Origin: Acidiluteibacter ferrifornacis
GTDB taxonomy: Bacteria; Bacteroidota; Bacteroidia; Flavobacteriales_E; Vicingaceae
DNA: 64,000 nucleotides
NCBI RefSeq assembly: GCF_009909615.1
Contig: NZ_WWNE01000006.1
Coordinates: forward strand, 1-64,000
Reading direction: 5' to 3'
Positions 1-9,995 of the stretch are shown in pieces; position 1 is the first letter of the stretch; the number at the start of each line of letters is the position of its first letter. Both the position numbers and the translations under genes were made by a program. The notes under the pieces were generated by a model that was not told the DNA's origin, did not search any database, and saw only the letters and a list, made by a program, of their open reading frames with translations.

Positions 1-894
1 GGAGATGTGTTGAACGATACCATCGTTTCTACCATTAATAGTGGATTTGCACAACCGTTGAACCAAGCATTCCCGTTCTACTACAACGACTTTGAAGGAG
101 CTACCAACAATTGGGTAACTTATGGAACCAATAATTCATGGGAAATAGGAACCCCAAGTACGTTCTTCATCAGCGGTCCTGCAGGCGGAATGAATGCTTA
201 TGTAACATCAGCAGCGAGTAACCACAATGCGAACGAACTGTCGTACATCGAAACACCATGTTTTGACTTGTCGATCTTTAATGCAGCAGATGAGTTTGAG
301 ATCATATTTGATGCATTGTTCAGAACAGAATCAGATTCAGACCAAGTATGGATGGAGATGACAATGGACAATGGATTGACATGGTCTAAAGTAGCAGCAG
401 CTACTTTTGCGATAAACTTCTACAACAATACTACCGATGATGTTTGGGATGGATTCTCTAACGGAGGAGCAGGAAACTATATTCCGGTATTTAATACCAT
501 TACAGGAATAGGTGGAGTGTCTCAAGTGAAGTTTAGATTTGTATTCAAATCCAACGGAAGTATAGAGAATGACGGGTTTGCATTAGATAACTTTAGAATC
601 AACTCTCCATTATATATAGGAGTTGGAAAGAATAGCTTAGATGCTTCAAGTTTTGGATTATATCCAAACCCAACGAGAGAGCAAGTAACCATTTCATTCA
701 ACAATGTAGCAACTGGTAATTATGAGTTGACTATAGAAGACGTAAAAGGTCAGAAAGTAGTGAACGAAGTAATCGCTGTTAAAAACAGCAACTCAACTAG
801 AGAAGTGAATACTTCACAGTTTGAGAAAGGCGTTTACTTTGTAAGATTAGTAAATGGTACTTCAACTGTTACGAAAAAGTTAGTAGTGAACTAA
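1..894 (+). CDS. T9SS-exported surface protein, 3' part only (gene starts before the window)
   Basis: The reading frame is open from base 1 (Gly-Asp-Val-Leu-Asn-Asp), so the gene begins upstream of the window and the GTG at position 7 is not its start. The visible part aligns with the last ~280 residues of the 2021-residue protein next door. It starts at the end of a CARDB-like Ig adhesion domain, continues through a ~180-residue jelly-roll (MAM or lectin-like) domain with the motif FYYNDFEG, and ends in an ~80-residue T9SS type A sorting domain (YPNP, then GVYFVRLVNG, ending KKLVVN). In this family the sorting domain is recognised by the type IX secretion apparatus and the protein is released or anchored at the cell surface. 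It is the first of four tandem paralogues. The ligand is unknown. Confidence 0.85.
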   Translation, partial: GDVLNDTIVSTINSGFAQPLNQAFPFYYNDFEGATNNWVTYGTNNSWEIGTPSTFFISGPAGGMNAYVTSAASNHNANELSYIETPCFDLSIFNAADEFEIIFDALFRTESDSDQVWMEMTMDNGLTWSKVAAATFAINFYNNTTDDVWDGFSNGGAGNYIPVFNTITGIGGVSQVKFRFVFKSNGSIENDGFALDNFRINSPLYIGVGKNSLDASSFGLYPNPTREQVTISFNNVATGNYELTIEDVKGQKVVNEVIAVKNSNSTREVNTSQFEKGVYFVRLVNGTSTVTKKLVVN

Positions 895-923
895 AAGATA
901 GCGTTCATTCAACTATAACAATC

Positions 924-960
924 AAAAGCCCCCAAGATTTAAATCTTGGGGGCTTTTTTA
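924..960 (+). terminator. Rho-independent terminator of the first T9SS cargo gene
   Basis: A perfect inverted repeat (AAAGCCCCCAAGATTT and its complement, 925-956) is followed by a T run, 30 bases after the stop codon. The same GCCC...GGGC stem core recurs after the next three paralogues. Confidence 0.85.
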
Positions 961-1111
961 ATACCATTTTACACGAATATAGATAAACAAATCTCGTATA
1001 CCTTTCATATTAAAACTATTAATATTCTATAAAACAAGAATAGTGTGGCTATTTGAAAATTGAGAAACATTAAAGAATGTCTCGAAATGCTGCCTTTTAA
1101 CAAATTTTAAT

Positions 1112-1119
1112 TAAATTGG
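1112..1119 (+). promoter_or_regulatory. Possible -7 promoter element of the 2021-residue cargo gene
   Basis: TAAATTGG lies 33 bases before the ATG and resembles the Bacteroidota box TAnnTTTG with mismatches. The context TTTTAATTAAATTG is close to the better match at 61888. The two short paralogues downstream also carry TAAATTG 22 bases before their ATG. The -33 element is not clear. Confidence 0.3.
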
Positions 1120-1152
1120 GGTTCCGTAAATTCTAACTTAAACTAATAAACT

Positions 1153-4100
1153 ATGAAAAAAATTATGCCTTTAATAAGGGTAGTGTTCTCATTGCTATTA
1201 TTTACAAACCTCAATTTAAGTGCTCAAATAATCTGGCAGGATGATTTTGAGACTTATGTTACAGACTCCATTATTGAACCCCAAAGTCCTTTATGGAATG
1301 GCTGGGGCGGAGCCGTAACAAGTGCACTTGTCTCAGGAGACTCCGCATTTAATGGTACTAATTCATTAAAAATATGGAATGGACTTCCCCCAGGAGCGGC
1401 AGTTGCTCTTTCAGATGTACTTTTAGACCTCGGAGACTCTACTTCTGGCAGGTATGAATTTAATTTCAAAGTTCTTATTCCTTCTAATCTAGGGATATCC
1501 GGAGCAGGTGGCTATTACAATATTCAACATACAATTGATGCGACTAATACAGGAGTCGAATTTGCCTTTGAAGTGTATCTAGGACCTGATGGGGAATCCT
1601 ACATTTCGGTAATGGGTCAACAATATTCTATACCTGAACGATTGGATGAGTGGGTTACGATAACCCATATTTTTGATTTGGATAGAGACCGGCATGACTT
1701 CTTCTATGATGGAATTTGGATAACCACACAACCATTTTCTGCCCAATCAAACACAACTGTGCTCGGAACAAATAGATTAGCAGGAATGGACTTGTATGCA
1801 GCATGCAGTAATAGTTGCCCCGAGCTAGCCTATTTTGATGATTTTGTTTTCAAACATTTTCCTGATCAACAAAATGATGGTGGAATTATAGCCATTAACT
1901 CCCCTACTTATTGTCAAGGAGACTCTATACCACTTCTGATCGACCTGAAAAATTGGGGGTTCAATGCAATAAACTCAGCTAGTATTAATTGGTCGGTAGA
2001 TGGTGTGTTACAAACCCCTATTACCTACTCAGGAGTTTTAGCACCAGATAGCATCGAAACTATCAATTTAGGAAAATTTAAATTTACTGGAACTTACCCT
2101 TATAATGTGAAGTTCTGGATCTCTGGTGTTAATGGAGTTGCTGATACAGTAGCCTTTAATGACACCAACAAAATTGAAATTGGTGGACCAGGAGTGAGTG
2201 GTAATTTCACAATAAACTCACTATTAGCACCATCCGCAACCAATTTCATTGATTTTACTTCCTTTTTTAACTTTATTAACCAATCCAACGTTTGCGGAGA
2301 TGTTATCGTTGATGTCGTTCCAGGTTCGGGCCCTTATATGGAACAAGTTGCTGTTTCAGGAATTCAAGGTGCTGCAAATGCAAAGCTTATTATAAATGGA
2401 AATGGAGAATTATTGGACTTTGCAGCTACTACATCAACTGAAAGAGCAACTTTCGCAATTGAAAATTCTTCTTATATCACTCTAGATAGCTTAAACATAT
2501 CTGCAAGTGGAAGTACATATGGTGTGGCTTTATATATGGATGATATTGATAACGTAACCATAAAAAATTGTACTTTTTCTGTGGACAGCACCTCCACTTC
2601 CACCAATTATTCATCGGTTAGAATTAGTGGAATTCAAACAACACAATCGTCTGCTACGAGCTTTAATAATTTAGTTTTTGAAGGCAATACAGTAATTGGA
2701 GGTTATTATGGATTTTCATTTTATGGTAACTCTACCTCACCCTCTTCTAACATTCTAATTAAGAACAATAAATTTAGAGGGTTTTATTACTACGGTAATT
2801 ACCTTTACTATTCAGATAATATGATTTATGAGGGTAACGATATCAGCAGACCTAATCGATCTGTAGTTACTACTTTATATGGATTATATATGTTTGGACA
2901 CACTAATCAAGTTGTGAATAGAAATAGGATCCATAATTTATTTGACGGAGCCACTACTTCATCATCCACTTGCTATGGTCTATACAATAGTAGTGATGCA
3001 TCTACATCCAATTCTAATGTAGTAATGAACAACTTATTGTATGGCTTTAATCATAGAGGAAGTGTTTATGCATTGTATGATGGAGGAAGTGATAATACTT
3101 ACTACTATAATAACACAGTTTCTTTAGACAATACGACTAACACAAGTGGTAGTTCATACGCAATGTATCACCCTACTGCATCTATTGGAACTGAATTCCA
3201 AAATAATATTGTGTCAGTTTCTAGAGGTGGATCAGGAACCATATATGGATTGTACTTCACACAATCTGTAGCGGTGTCCAATCATAATAACGTTTTTATC
3301 AATTCTGCCGGAACTGGAAATCACTATTATGGATATAATGGTTCTGCTAAATCTACTTTAGCCGACTGGAAAGCTTCTGGATATGGGTCGAACGATGTGG
3401 ACACTGATCCATTATTTAATAATATCGCTTTAGATGATTTTCAGCCAATGAGTGTTAGTTTAAATGCAGCTGGTTTTCCTGCACCACAAGTAACTGAAGA
3501 TTTTAATGGTGCACCTAGAATTGTAGCAGCTAATGATATCGGTTCTTTTAATATTCAATCTCCACCATTAGATGTTGCAGCTGCTAAAATTGATGTTGCA
3601 ACTCCATTTTGTGCCAGTACTCAGCCGGTATCTGTTGTTATTTCTAATAATGGCTCAGTAAAGGTCGATAGTTTAATGATTAATTGGTCCATTGATGGTG
3701 TATTACAGACTCCTATTGCTTATAAAACTGTAATTGATACAGCAGGAGCATTGACAGGAAATAAGGATACCGTTTTATTAACGAACTATACTTTTGCATC
3801 TGGAGTAGGAGCCGACTTTGTTGCATGGTTAAGTGCACCAAACGGAGTTTCTCCTGACTCATACATTGCCAATGACACAGCTAGTAGATTTGTTGGTGGT
3901 GCGCTGGTAGGAAACTATACTGTTAACCCAAGCCTACCTGCAAGTGCTACGAACTTTATTGACCTCAACACTATGTCAACAAACCTAAGTACGTTCGGTG
4001 TTTGTGGCCCTGTAAGTATTACTGTATCTTCTGGTAACTACACCAGCAATATCTCTTTAGATAATGTAGAAGGTTCTGGAGCAAACAATCCAATTCTTAT

Positions 4101-7100
4101 TGATGGTGTTGATTCATCTCTAACATTTGTAACTTATCCTGGAAATGGAATTGGGATTGGAGCCATTTCTATCAACAATACTGACAATGTAACTATTAAG
4201 AATTTTAGCCTTGAAGCATCTGCAAACTCTAACGCCGTTGGTGCAATCATAGCTAACTCTTCGAATATTACAGTTTCTAACTGTTACATGGAAGTTGATA
4301 CAGTGAGTACATCCTCTACCTTAAATGGAATTTCTATTTCCTCTAATATTACAGGAAATTCCTCAGGTGGTTCAGGACGAAACATTCGATTTGAAAACAA
4401 CACTATAAAAGGAGGTTACTATGGTTTTTATGCATATGGGTCAACTGGAGAAGCTATTCAAAACATCCAGTTAATTAACAATACCTTTAGCCGACCTTAT
4501 TATTACGGTCTTTACACCTATTACTGTGATACACTCGACTTGATCGGTAATAATATCAATCTAATGGATCGTGCAAATGTAAATGCTGATGGAGCTTATA
4601 TCTATTATACCTCAAATGCAAGAATTAATGGAAATAATATTTCAGCTCCTGACTATGGATTGTATTATTACATATTTACATACTATTGGCCTAAGACGAT
4701 TAAGACTGAATTTATCAACAATATGATCTATTCTGACACTGATTATGGATTGTATGTTTATTATGCGGATAGTGTAGACATCTTCCACAATACAGTCGTT
4801 TCAAACAGCAGTTCTTCTTCCGCTGTGAGGCTTTACGGTACAGGAAGCAACAGCCAAGATTTTGACGTAAGAAATAATATTTTCTATTCAAATGGCGCAG
4901 ATGCATTGAATACGAATGTTTCTGATCTTACAATGTTTTCTGTCTTCGACTACAATAACTTTTACACAACTGGATCAAGTTTGCTGACAATAAACGGAAC
5001 GCCTTATTCAGATTTAGCTGGTTACGTATTAGCCCAGCCTGGATTTAATGCCAATAGTATTGAAGGTAATCCAATATTCGTCAATGTCAATTCTGACCTT
5101 CATTTACTGGGAACTTTAGTAAATGGACAAGGAGATAACACGGTAGGTGTTACAACAGATATTGACGGCGATCTTCGTCCGCTTTCGGGTTCTACGATAG
5201 TAGATATGGGAGCTGATGAATTTGATCCTCCATCTTGCCCTCCTCCTACTGCAGTAACTATAACAAACGCAACATTTACCACTGCAGATATAAACATTAC
5301 AGGAGGTGCTACATCCACATGGACTTATGAATATGGTTCAGTAGGATTTACTCCTGGTACAGGTACTTTTGGAACAGCAGCAACAGCAATTTCAACCATT
5401 ACAGGTTTAACTTCTGGTTCGGCGTATGATTTATACATCAGAGAAATCTGTACGGCTACAGATTCCTCTCCTCAAGTTGGACCATATAGCTTTGTTACTG
5501 CCTACGGAGTTCCTTATAGTGAAGACTTTGAAAACTTTACAGTTGGTGAAACCGGCCCGAACTTCTCCAATGGTTGGACAAGTACTGCAGCTTCTGGCTT
5601 TGGTTGGGAGTCGGAGTTAGGTTCCGGATTTAATACAAACTCTAGTAGTACAGGTCCACTTTGGGACAGAACTAATTTTGGAACAACTAGTGGTATCTAT
5701 ATGTATATGGAAACATCAGGAGGAACTACTGGTGATACAACAATTTTAGCTTCACCACCTATTTTTGTAGATCCCAATAAAACAACATTACTATTGGAAT
5801 ACTCTTTATTTAATTACGGAGCAAACGTAGATAGAATGGATGTTTTGATTGATACCAATGGAGTATCTAATGTAGTGGCAAGCTTTGTTGGTCAGCAACA
5901 AACTTCTCAAAGTGATGCTTGGATAGACACATCAGTGGTCCTTCAAGGTTACCAAGGAAAGTCTGTTCAAATAATGTTTAGAGGTGTTAATGTAGCATGC
6001 TGCACGGGAGATATAGCAATAGATCAGATTCGTTTATTCGATACTGTAGCAGTAGATTTAGCTATAGACTCTATCGTTTCTCCCGTATCAAACTGTGGAC
6101 TATCATCTGCTTCGAATGTTACGGTAAGTATTTCTAATGTTGGATTAACAGGAATGTCAAACTTCCCTGTTTCATTCGAGTTAAATGGAGGAACAGCGGT
6201 TACAGAAACTGTAACAGCAACTATACTTCCTGGAAATAGTTTGAACTACACATTTACTACTACGGTGAATCTTCAAACAGTAGGAAGTTACGACCTAAAA
6301 TCATACATAGCAGTTCCAGGTGATGGAGATTTAATGAATGATACAGTGAGTTCCATTGTTAATAGTGGATTTGCTCAACCATTAAATCAAGCATTCCCTT
6401 TCTATTACAATGATTTCGAAGGAACAGCTAATAACTGGGTTACTTATGGAACCAATAATTCATGGGAAATTGGAACTCCAAGTACATTTTACATTAGTGG
6501 TCCTGCAGGTGGCTTAAATGCTTATGTAACCTCTGCTTCTGGCAATCATAACGCCAATGAAATGTCATACATTGAAACTCCTTGTTTTGATCTTTCACTA
6601 TTCACCAGTAGTGATATCTTTGACATTAGCTTTAAAGCATTGTATAAGACAGAAATGGATTCTGATCAAGTTTGGATGGAAATGTCAATGAACAACGGGG
6701 CAAGCTGGACGAAAGTAATGCCAAGTGGTAGTTCAATTAACTTCTATAATAATTCTAACGACAACGTTTGGGATAATTTTTCAAGTGGAGGAACAGGCAA
6801 TTATATACCTGTACTGAATACGCTAACAGGTATTGGTGGAAACTCTCAAGTGAAGTTTAGATTTGCATTTAGATCAAATGGATCAAATGAAAACGACGGA
6901 TTTGCTATGGATGAGTTTAGAATGAACTCTCCACTGTATACTGGTGTTGATGGAAATGGATTAACAGATGCTAGCTTTGGATTGTATCCAAACCCTGCAA
7001 AAGACAATGTGACCATTACTTTCAACAATGTTGAAGCAGGAAATTATGAAATGACTATTGAAGACGTTAAAGGTCAGAAAGTAGTGAATGAAGTAATTAC

Positions 7101-7218
7101 TGTTAAAAACAGAATTTCAAACAAAGTGATTGATTTATCAAAAATCGAAAGCGGTATCTACTTCGTAAAAGTGGTGAATGGCTCTTCTATCGTCACTAAA
7201 AAATTAGTAGTGAATTAA
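1153..7218 (+). CDS. Giant multidomain T9SS cargo protein with two beta-helix modules
   Basis: This 2021-residue protein has a signal peptide (1-24, ending LSAQ). Next come a LamG/concanavalin-like domain (~25-235), a CARDB-like Ig domain (~240-345) and a right-handed parallel beta-helix (~350-795, many N-N and Y-Y-G turns). A second Ig domain (~804-910) and a second beta-helix (~919-1354) follow. The C-terminal part holds an FN3 domain (~1361-1448), a jelly roll (~1452-1630), a third Ig domain (~1633-1735), another jelly roll (~1746-1930) and a T9SS type A sorting domain (~1940-2021). The two Ig plus beta-helix halves are clear internal duplicates: both contain WS[VI]DGVLQTPI and SATNFID. 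Beta-helix proteins of this type are often adhesins or polysaccharide-active, but I see no lyase catalytic motif. I infer a surface adhesin or glycan-binding protein. Confidence 0.8.
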   Translation: MKKIMPLIRVVFSLLLFTNLNLSAQIIWQDDFETYVTDSIIEPQSPLWNGWGGAVTSALVSGDSAFNGTNSLKIWNGLPPGAAVALSDVLLDLGDSTSGRYEFNFKVLIPSNLGISGAGGYYNIQHTIDATNTGVEFAFEVYLGPDGESYISVMGQQYSIPERLDEWVTITHIFDLDRDRHDFFYDGIWITTQPFSAQSNTTVLGTNRLAGMDLYAACSNSCPELAYFDDFVFKHFPDQQNDGGIIAINSPTYCQGDSIPLLIDLKNWGFNAINSASINWSVDGVLQTPITYSGVLAPDSIETINLGKFKFTGTYPYNVKFWISGVNGVADTVAFNDTNKIEIGGPGVSGNFTINSLLAPSATNFIDFTSFFNFINQSNVCGDVIVDVVPGSGPYMEQVAVSGIQGAANAKLIINGNGELLDFAATTSTERATFAIENSSYITLDSLNISASGSTYGVALYMDDIDNVTIKNCTFSVDSTSTSTNYSSVRISGIQTTQSSATSFNNLVFEGNTVIGGYYGFSFYGNSTSPSSNILIKNNKFRGFYYYGNYLYYSDNMIYEGNDISRPNRSVVTTLYGLYMFGHTNQVVNRNRIHNLFDGATTSSSTCYGLYNSSDASTSNSNVVMNNLLYGFNHRGSVYALYDGGSDNTYYYNNTVSLDNTTNTSGSSYAMYHPTASIGTEFQNNIVSVSRGGSGTIYGLYFTQSVAVSNHNNVFINSAGTGNHYYGYNGSAKSTLADWKASGYGSNDVDTDPLFNNIALDDFQPMSVSLNAAGFPAPQVTEDFNGAPRIVAANDIGSFNIQSPPLDVAAAKIDVATPFCASTQPVSVVISNNGSVKVDSLMINWSIDGVLQTPIAYKTVIDTAGALTGNKDTVLLTNYTFASGVGADFVAWLSAPNGVSPDSYIANDTASRFVGGALVGNYTVNPSLPASATNFIDLNTMSTNLSTFGVCGPVSITVSSGNYTSNISLDNVEGSGANNPILIDGVDSSLTFVTYPGNGIGIGAISINNTDNVTIKNFSLEASANSNAVGAIIANSSNITVSNCYMEVDTVSTSSTLNGISISSNITGNSSGGSGRNIRFENNTIKGGYYGFYAYGSTGEAIQNIQLINNTFSRPYYYGLYTYYCDTLDLIGNNINLMDRANVNADGAYIYYTSNARINGNNISAPDYGLYYYIFTYYWPKTIKTEFINNMIYSDTDYGLYVYYADSVDIFHNTVVSNSSSSSAVRLYGTGSNSQDFDVRNNIFYSNGADALNTNVSDLTMFSVFDYNNFYTTGSSLLTINGTPYSDLAGYVLAQPGFNANSIEGNPIFVNVNSDLHLLGTLVNGQGDNTVGVTTDIDGDLRPLSGSTIVDMGADEFDPPSCPPPTAVTITNATFTTADINITGGATSTWTYEYGSVGFTPGTGTFGTAATAISTITGLTSGSAYDLYIREICTATDSSPQVGPYSFVTAYGVPYSEDFENFTVGETGPNFSNGWTSTAASGFGWESELGSGFNTNSSSTGPLWDRTNFGTTSGIYMYMETSGGTTGDTTILASPPIFVDPNKTTLLLEYSLFNYGANVDRMDVLIDTNGVSNVVASFVGQQQTSQSDAWIDTSVVLQGYQGKSVQIMFRGVNVACCTGDIAIDQIRLFDTVAVDLAIDSIVSPVSNCGLSSASNVTVSISNVGLTGMSNFPVSFELNGGTAVTETVTATILPGNSLNYTFTTTVNLQTVGSYDLKSYIAVPGDGDLMNDTVSSIVNSGFAQPLNQAFPFYYNDFEGTANNWVTYGTNNSWEIGTPSTFYISGPAGGLNAYVTSASGNHNANEMSYIETPCFDLSLFTSSDIFDISFKALYKTEMDSDQVWMEMSMNNGASWTKVMPSGSSINFYNNSNDNVWDNFSSGGTGNYIPVLNTLTGIGGNSQVKFRFAFRSNGSNENDGFAMDEFRMNSPLYTGVDGNGLTDASFGLYPNPAKDNVTITFNNVEAGNYEMTIEDVKGQKVVNEVITVKNRISNKVIDLSKIESGIYFVKVVNGSSIVTKKLVVN

Positions 7219-7244
7219 ACATGAATTCAATCCTAAATTTTATC

Positions 7245-7277
7245 AGCCCTCAAGATTTTTCTTGGGGGCTTTTTTTG
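7245..7277 (+). terminator. Rho-independent terminator of the giant cargo gene
   Basis: AGCCCTCAAGA pairs with TCTTGGGGGCT around a TTTT loop (one G-T pair) and is followed by seven or more Ts. Confidence 0.85.
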
Positions 7278-7319
7278 TAATGAATTGATTTGTTTTTAAT
7301 TCTAAAATTTACGTACTTT

Positions 7320-7475
7320 AAATTGTCTAAAATTCAATACATTACCTATGAATAAAAATCAAATCTACTCCTTTCGACACTTTATAACATTTATAGCAAT
7401 CCTACTCCTTTCGTTCAATAGTACTGCTATTGATTTATCGGTGGATTCCATTCTTTCTCCTGTTTCAGATTGCGG
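7320..7475 (+). repeat. Direct repeat, copy A: promoter region plus signal-peptide coding sequence
   Basis: These 156 bases match 8703-8858 with only about three substitutions by eye. The repeat covers the region before the ATG, the full signal peptide and the first mature residues. The offset between copies is 1383 bases, which is the length of the tandem gene unit. Confidence 0.9.
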
Positions 7476-8598
7476 GATCTCTACCCTATCTTTTGTTGAA
7501 GTAAAAATTCACAACCACGATTCGGTTGCGGTTTCTAATATTCCGATTTCTTACCGTTTAAATGGTGGAGCTACCGTAACAGAAATAATTACATCAAGTA
7601 TTTTAGGAGGAAGTAGTTTTAATTATACCTTCACCTCGACTGTAAATATGCAAACCCATAGAGTTTATGAAGTTCAAATATATACTGCGTTGATTAGTGA
7701 CACGAATTCGTTGAACGATACTTTAAGTAAAACAGTTGTAAATGGGTATATACATCCTCTGAATTTTACAAACCCTTTCTATTTCTATGACTTCGATAGG
7801 CCTCCGATTGAATGGGTGACATATGGAACCAATAATTCTTGGGAAATGGAAACACCTAGTACCAGCTATATCAGTAATGCAGCAACAGGATCTACTGCAT
7901 TTGTTACCAATGCAACTGGAAACTATAATGCCAATGAATTATCGTACATTGAAACACCTTGTTTTGATTTATCATTTTTCGATCAAACTGATTATTTTGA
8001 CCTTATTTTTGAATGCTTGTATAGATTGGAACCAGATTCAGACTATGTTTGGATAGAACAATCAGTAGATGGAGGAAATGCTTGGACAAAAATACTCCCT
8101 AAAACCCTATCTATCAATGTATACAATGACACCTCATTAAAAGCATGGACAGGAATATCTAATGCAGGAGCTGGAAATTTCATACCTACGATGCATATAG
8201 CAGATAACATTGGTGGCCGCTCAAAAGTAAAGTTTCGATTTGTATTTAAATCTAATGGAACAGTTCAAGATGATGGATTTGCAATTGACAATTTTAGAAT
8301 TAATCCCCCATATTGGATCACAAACATAGAAACCAACAACTTTAAGCATGTCGATTTTAACCTTCACCCCAACCCTTCCAATCAAAATATTACCATTTCA
8401 TTTAATTCGATTGAAAAAGAAAGGCACACATTAATTATTGAAAATATTAAAGGTCAACAAGTGTTGAAAGAATCAATACCCATTCAAAATGGCCTTGCCT
8501 CAAAAGTGATCGATGTATCTCAATTTAAAAGCGGCATCTACTTCGTAAAAGTAGTGAATGGCTCTTCTATCGTCACTAAAAAATTAGTGGTGAACTAA
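7348..8598 (+). CDS. Short T9SS cargo paralogue 1 (CARDB-like, jelly roll, sorting domain)
   Basis: This 416-residue exported protein has a signal peptide (1-27, ending NSTA), a CARDB-like Ig domain (~28-120, with ILSPVSDCG), a jelly-roll domain (~140-325, with YGTNNSWE and ELSYIETPCFDLS) and a T9SS type A sorting domain (~337-416, with HPNPS, SGIYFVKVVNG and KKLVVN). It is colinear with the last ~390 residues of the 2021-residue protein upstream. It looks like a C-terminal fragment of that gene which gained its own promoter and signal peptide. It has its own terminator, so it is probably transcribed alone. No enzymatic motif is visible. I infer a surface-displayed or released binding protein of unknown ligand. 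Confidence 0.85.
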   Translation: MNKNQIYSFRHFITFIAILLLSFNSTAIDLSVDSILSPVSDCGISTLSFVEVKIHNHDSVAVSNIPISYRLNGGATVTEIITSSILGGSSFNYTFTSTVNMQTHRVYEVQIYTALISDTNSLNDTLSKTVVNGYIHPLNFTNPFYFYDFDRPPIEWVTYGTNNSWEMETPSTSYISNAATGSTAFVTNATGNYNANELSYIETPCFDLSFFDQTDYFDLIFECLYRLEPDSDYVWIEQSVDGGNAWTKILPKTLSINVYNDTSLKAWTGISNAGAGNFIPTMHIADNIGGRSKVKFRFVFKSNGTVQDDGFAIDNFRINPPYWITNIETNNFKHVDFNLHPNPSNQNITISFNSIEKERHTLIIENIKGQQVLKESIPIQNGLASKVIDVSQFKSGIYFVKVVNGSSIVTKKLVVN

Positions 8599-8624
8599 AC
8601 ATTAATTCAATCCTAATTTTTATC

Positions 8625-8660
8625 AGCCCTCAAGGTTTTTCTTGGGGGCTTTTATTTTTA
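8625..8660 (+). terminator. Rho-independent terminator of short cargo paralogue 1
   Basis: AGCCCTCAAGG pairs with TCTTGGGGGCT and is followed by TTTATTTTT. It is the same element as after the other paralogues, with small changes at the base of the loop and in the T run. Confidence 0.8.
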
Positions 8661-8702
8661 CAAAGAATTGATTTGTTTTTAATTCTAAAAATTACGTTCT
8701 TT

Positions 8703-8858
8703 AAATTGTCTAAACTTCAATACATTACCTATGAATAAAAATCAAATCTACTCCTTTCGACACTTTATTACATCTATAGCAATCCTACTCCTTTCGTTCA
8801 ATAGTACTGCTATTGATTTATCGGTGGATTCCATTCTTTCTCCTGTTTCAGATTGCGG
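8703..8858 (+). repeat. Direct repeat, copy B: promoter region plus signal-peptide coding sequence
   Basis: This is the second copy of 7320-7475, with about three substitutions by eye. Such low divergence next to much more diverged jelly-roll coding DNA points to recent duplication or local gene conversion. Confidence 0.9.
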
Positions 8859-9969
8859 AATTACTACCTTATCATTTGTTGAAGTGAAAATTCACAACCA
8901 TGATTCGGTTGCGGTTTCTAATATTCCGATTTCTTACCGACTAAACGGAGGAGCACTAGTAACAGAGACAATCACTTCATCCATTTTAGGAGGAAGCAGT
9001 TTTAATTATACCTTCACCTCGACTGTAAATTTGCAAACCACCGGAGTGTATGAAATTCAAGTATATACTGCGTTGACTAGTGACACGAATTCGTTGAACG
9101 ATACTTTAAGTAAAACTATTAGGTCTAGCTCAATTTACCAATTGAATCAAACTACTCCTTTTTACTTCAACGACTTTGAAGATTCAATAAATTCTTGGTT
9201 AACCTATGGAATTAATAATTCTTGGGGAAGGGGTACACCAAGTACGTTATACATTAGTGGTCCTGCAGGGGGCTTTAAAGCATACGTGACTAATGCAACT
9301 GGAAACTATAATGCCAATGAATTATCATACATTGAAACTCCGTGTTTTGATCTTTCTTTATTCGTTCAAACTGATGGATTTGAAATGTATTTTGAATTAT
9401 TGTATAATATGGAGTCCGATACGGACATGGTATGGATGGAACAGTCAATCGATGGGGGAAACTCTTGGACAAGGGTACTACCCTCAAGTGCTTCTTTCAA
9501 TTTCTACTCAAATATATGGACAGGTTCTTCAAGTAGTGGCTCGGGCAACTATATTCCTGTCTTTAACTTTTTTACAGGGATAGGAGGATTTTCTCAAGTG
9601 AAATTTCGATATGCATTCAAGTCGAATGGTACCATTCAAAATGATGGATTTGCAGTTGATAATTTTAGATTTCAAATTCAAGCAATGTCAACAGTAGTTG
9701 GAAATAATAATTTAAAGGCTAAAAACTTTAAACTTCACCCCAACCCTTCCAATCAAAATATAACCATTTCATTAAATGCAAATGAAAATAAAAACCACAC
9801 ATTAATTATTGAAAATATTAAAGGTCAACAAGTGTTGAATGAATCAATATCCATTCAAAATGGCCTTGCCTCAAAAGTGATTGATGTCTCTACTTTTGAA
9901 AGCGGAGTATACTTCGTAAAAGTGGTGAATGGCTCTTCTATAGTCACAAAAAAATTAGTGGTGAATTAA
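8731..9969 (+). CDS. Short T9SS cargo paralogue 2 (CARDB-like, jelly roll, sorting domain)
   Basis: This 412-residue protein has the same layout as the gene before it: signal peptide (1-27), CARDB-like Ig domain, jelly roll (with FYFNDFED, ISGPAGG and ELSYIETPCFDLS) and T9SS type A sorting domain (HPNPS, SGVYFVKVVNG, KKLVVN). The first ~110 residues and the last ~80 are nearly identical to paralogue 1. The central jelly roll differs much more and in places is closer to the 2021-residue protein (ISGPAGG). This mosaic suggests recombination between copies. Its promoter and terminator were duplicated with it. Confidence 0.85.
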   Translation: MNKNQIYSFRHFITSIAILLLSFNSTAIDLSVDSILSPVSDCGITTLSFVEVKIHNHDSVAVSNIPISYRLNGGALVTETITSSILGGSSFNYTFTSTVNLQTTGVYEIQVYTALTSDTNSLNDTLSKTIRSSSIYQLNQTTPFYFNDFEDSINSWLTYGINNSWGRGTPSTLYISGPAGGFKAYVTNATGNYNANELSYIETPCFDLSLFVQTDGFEMYFELLYNMESDTDMVWMEQSIDGGNSWTRVLPSSASFNFYSNIWTGSSSSGSGNYIPVFNFFTGIGGFSQVKFRYAFKSNGTIQNDGFAVDNFRFQIQAMSTVVGNNNLKAKNFKLHPNPSNQNITISLNANENKNHTLIIENIKGQQVLNESISIQNGLASKVIDVSTFESGVYFVKVVNGSSIVTKKLVVN

Positions 9970-9995
9970 ACATTAATTCAATCCTAAATTTTATC

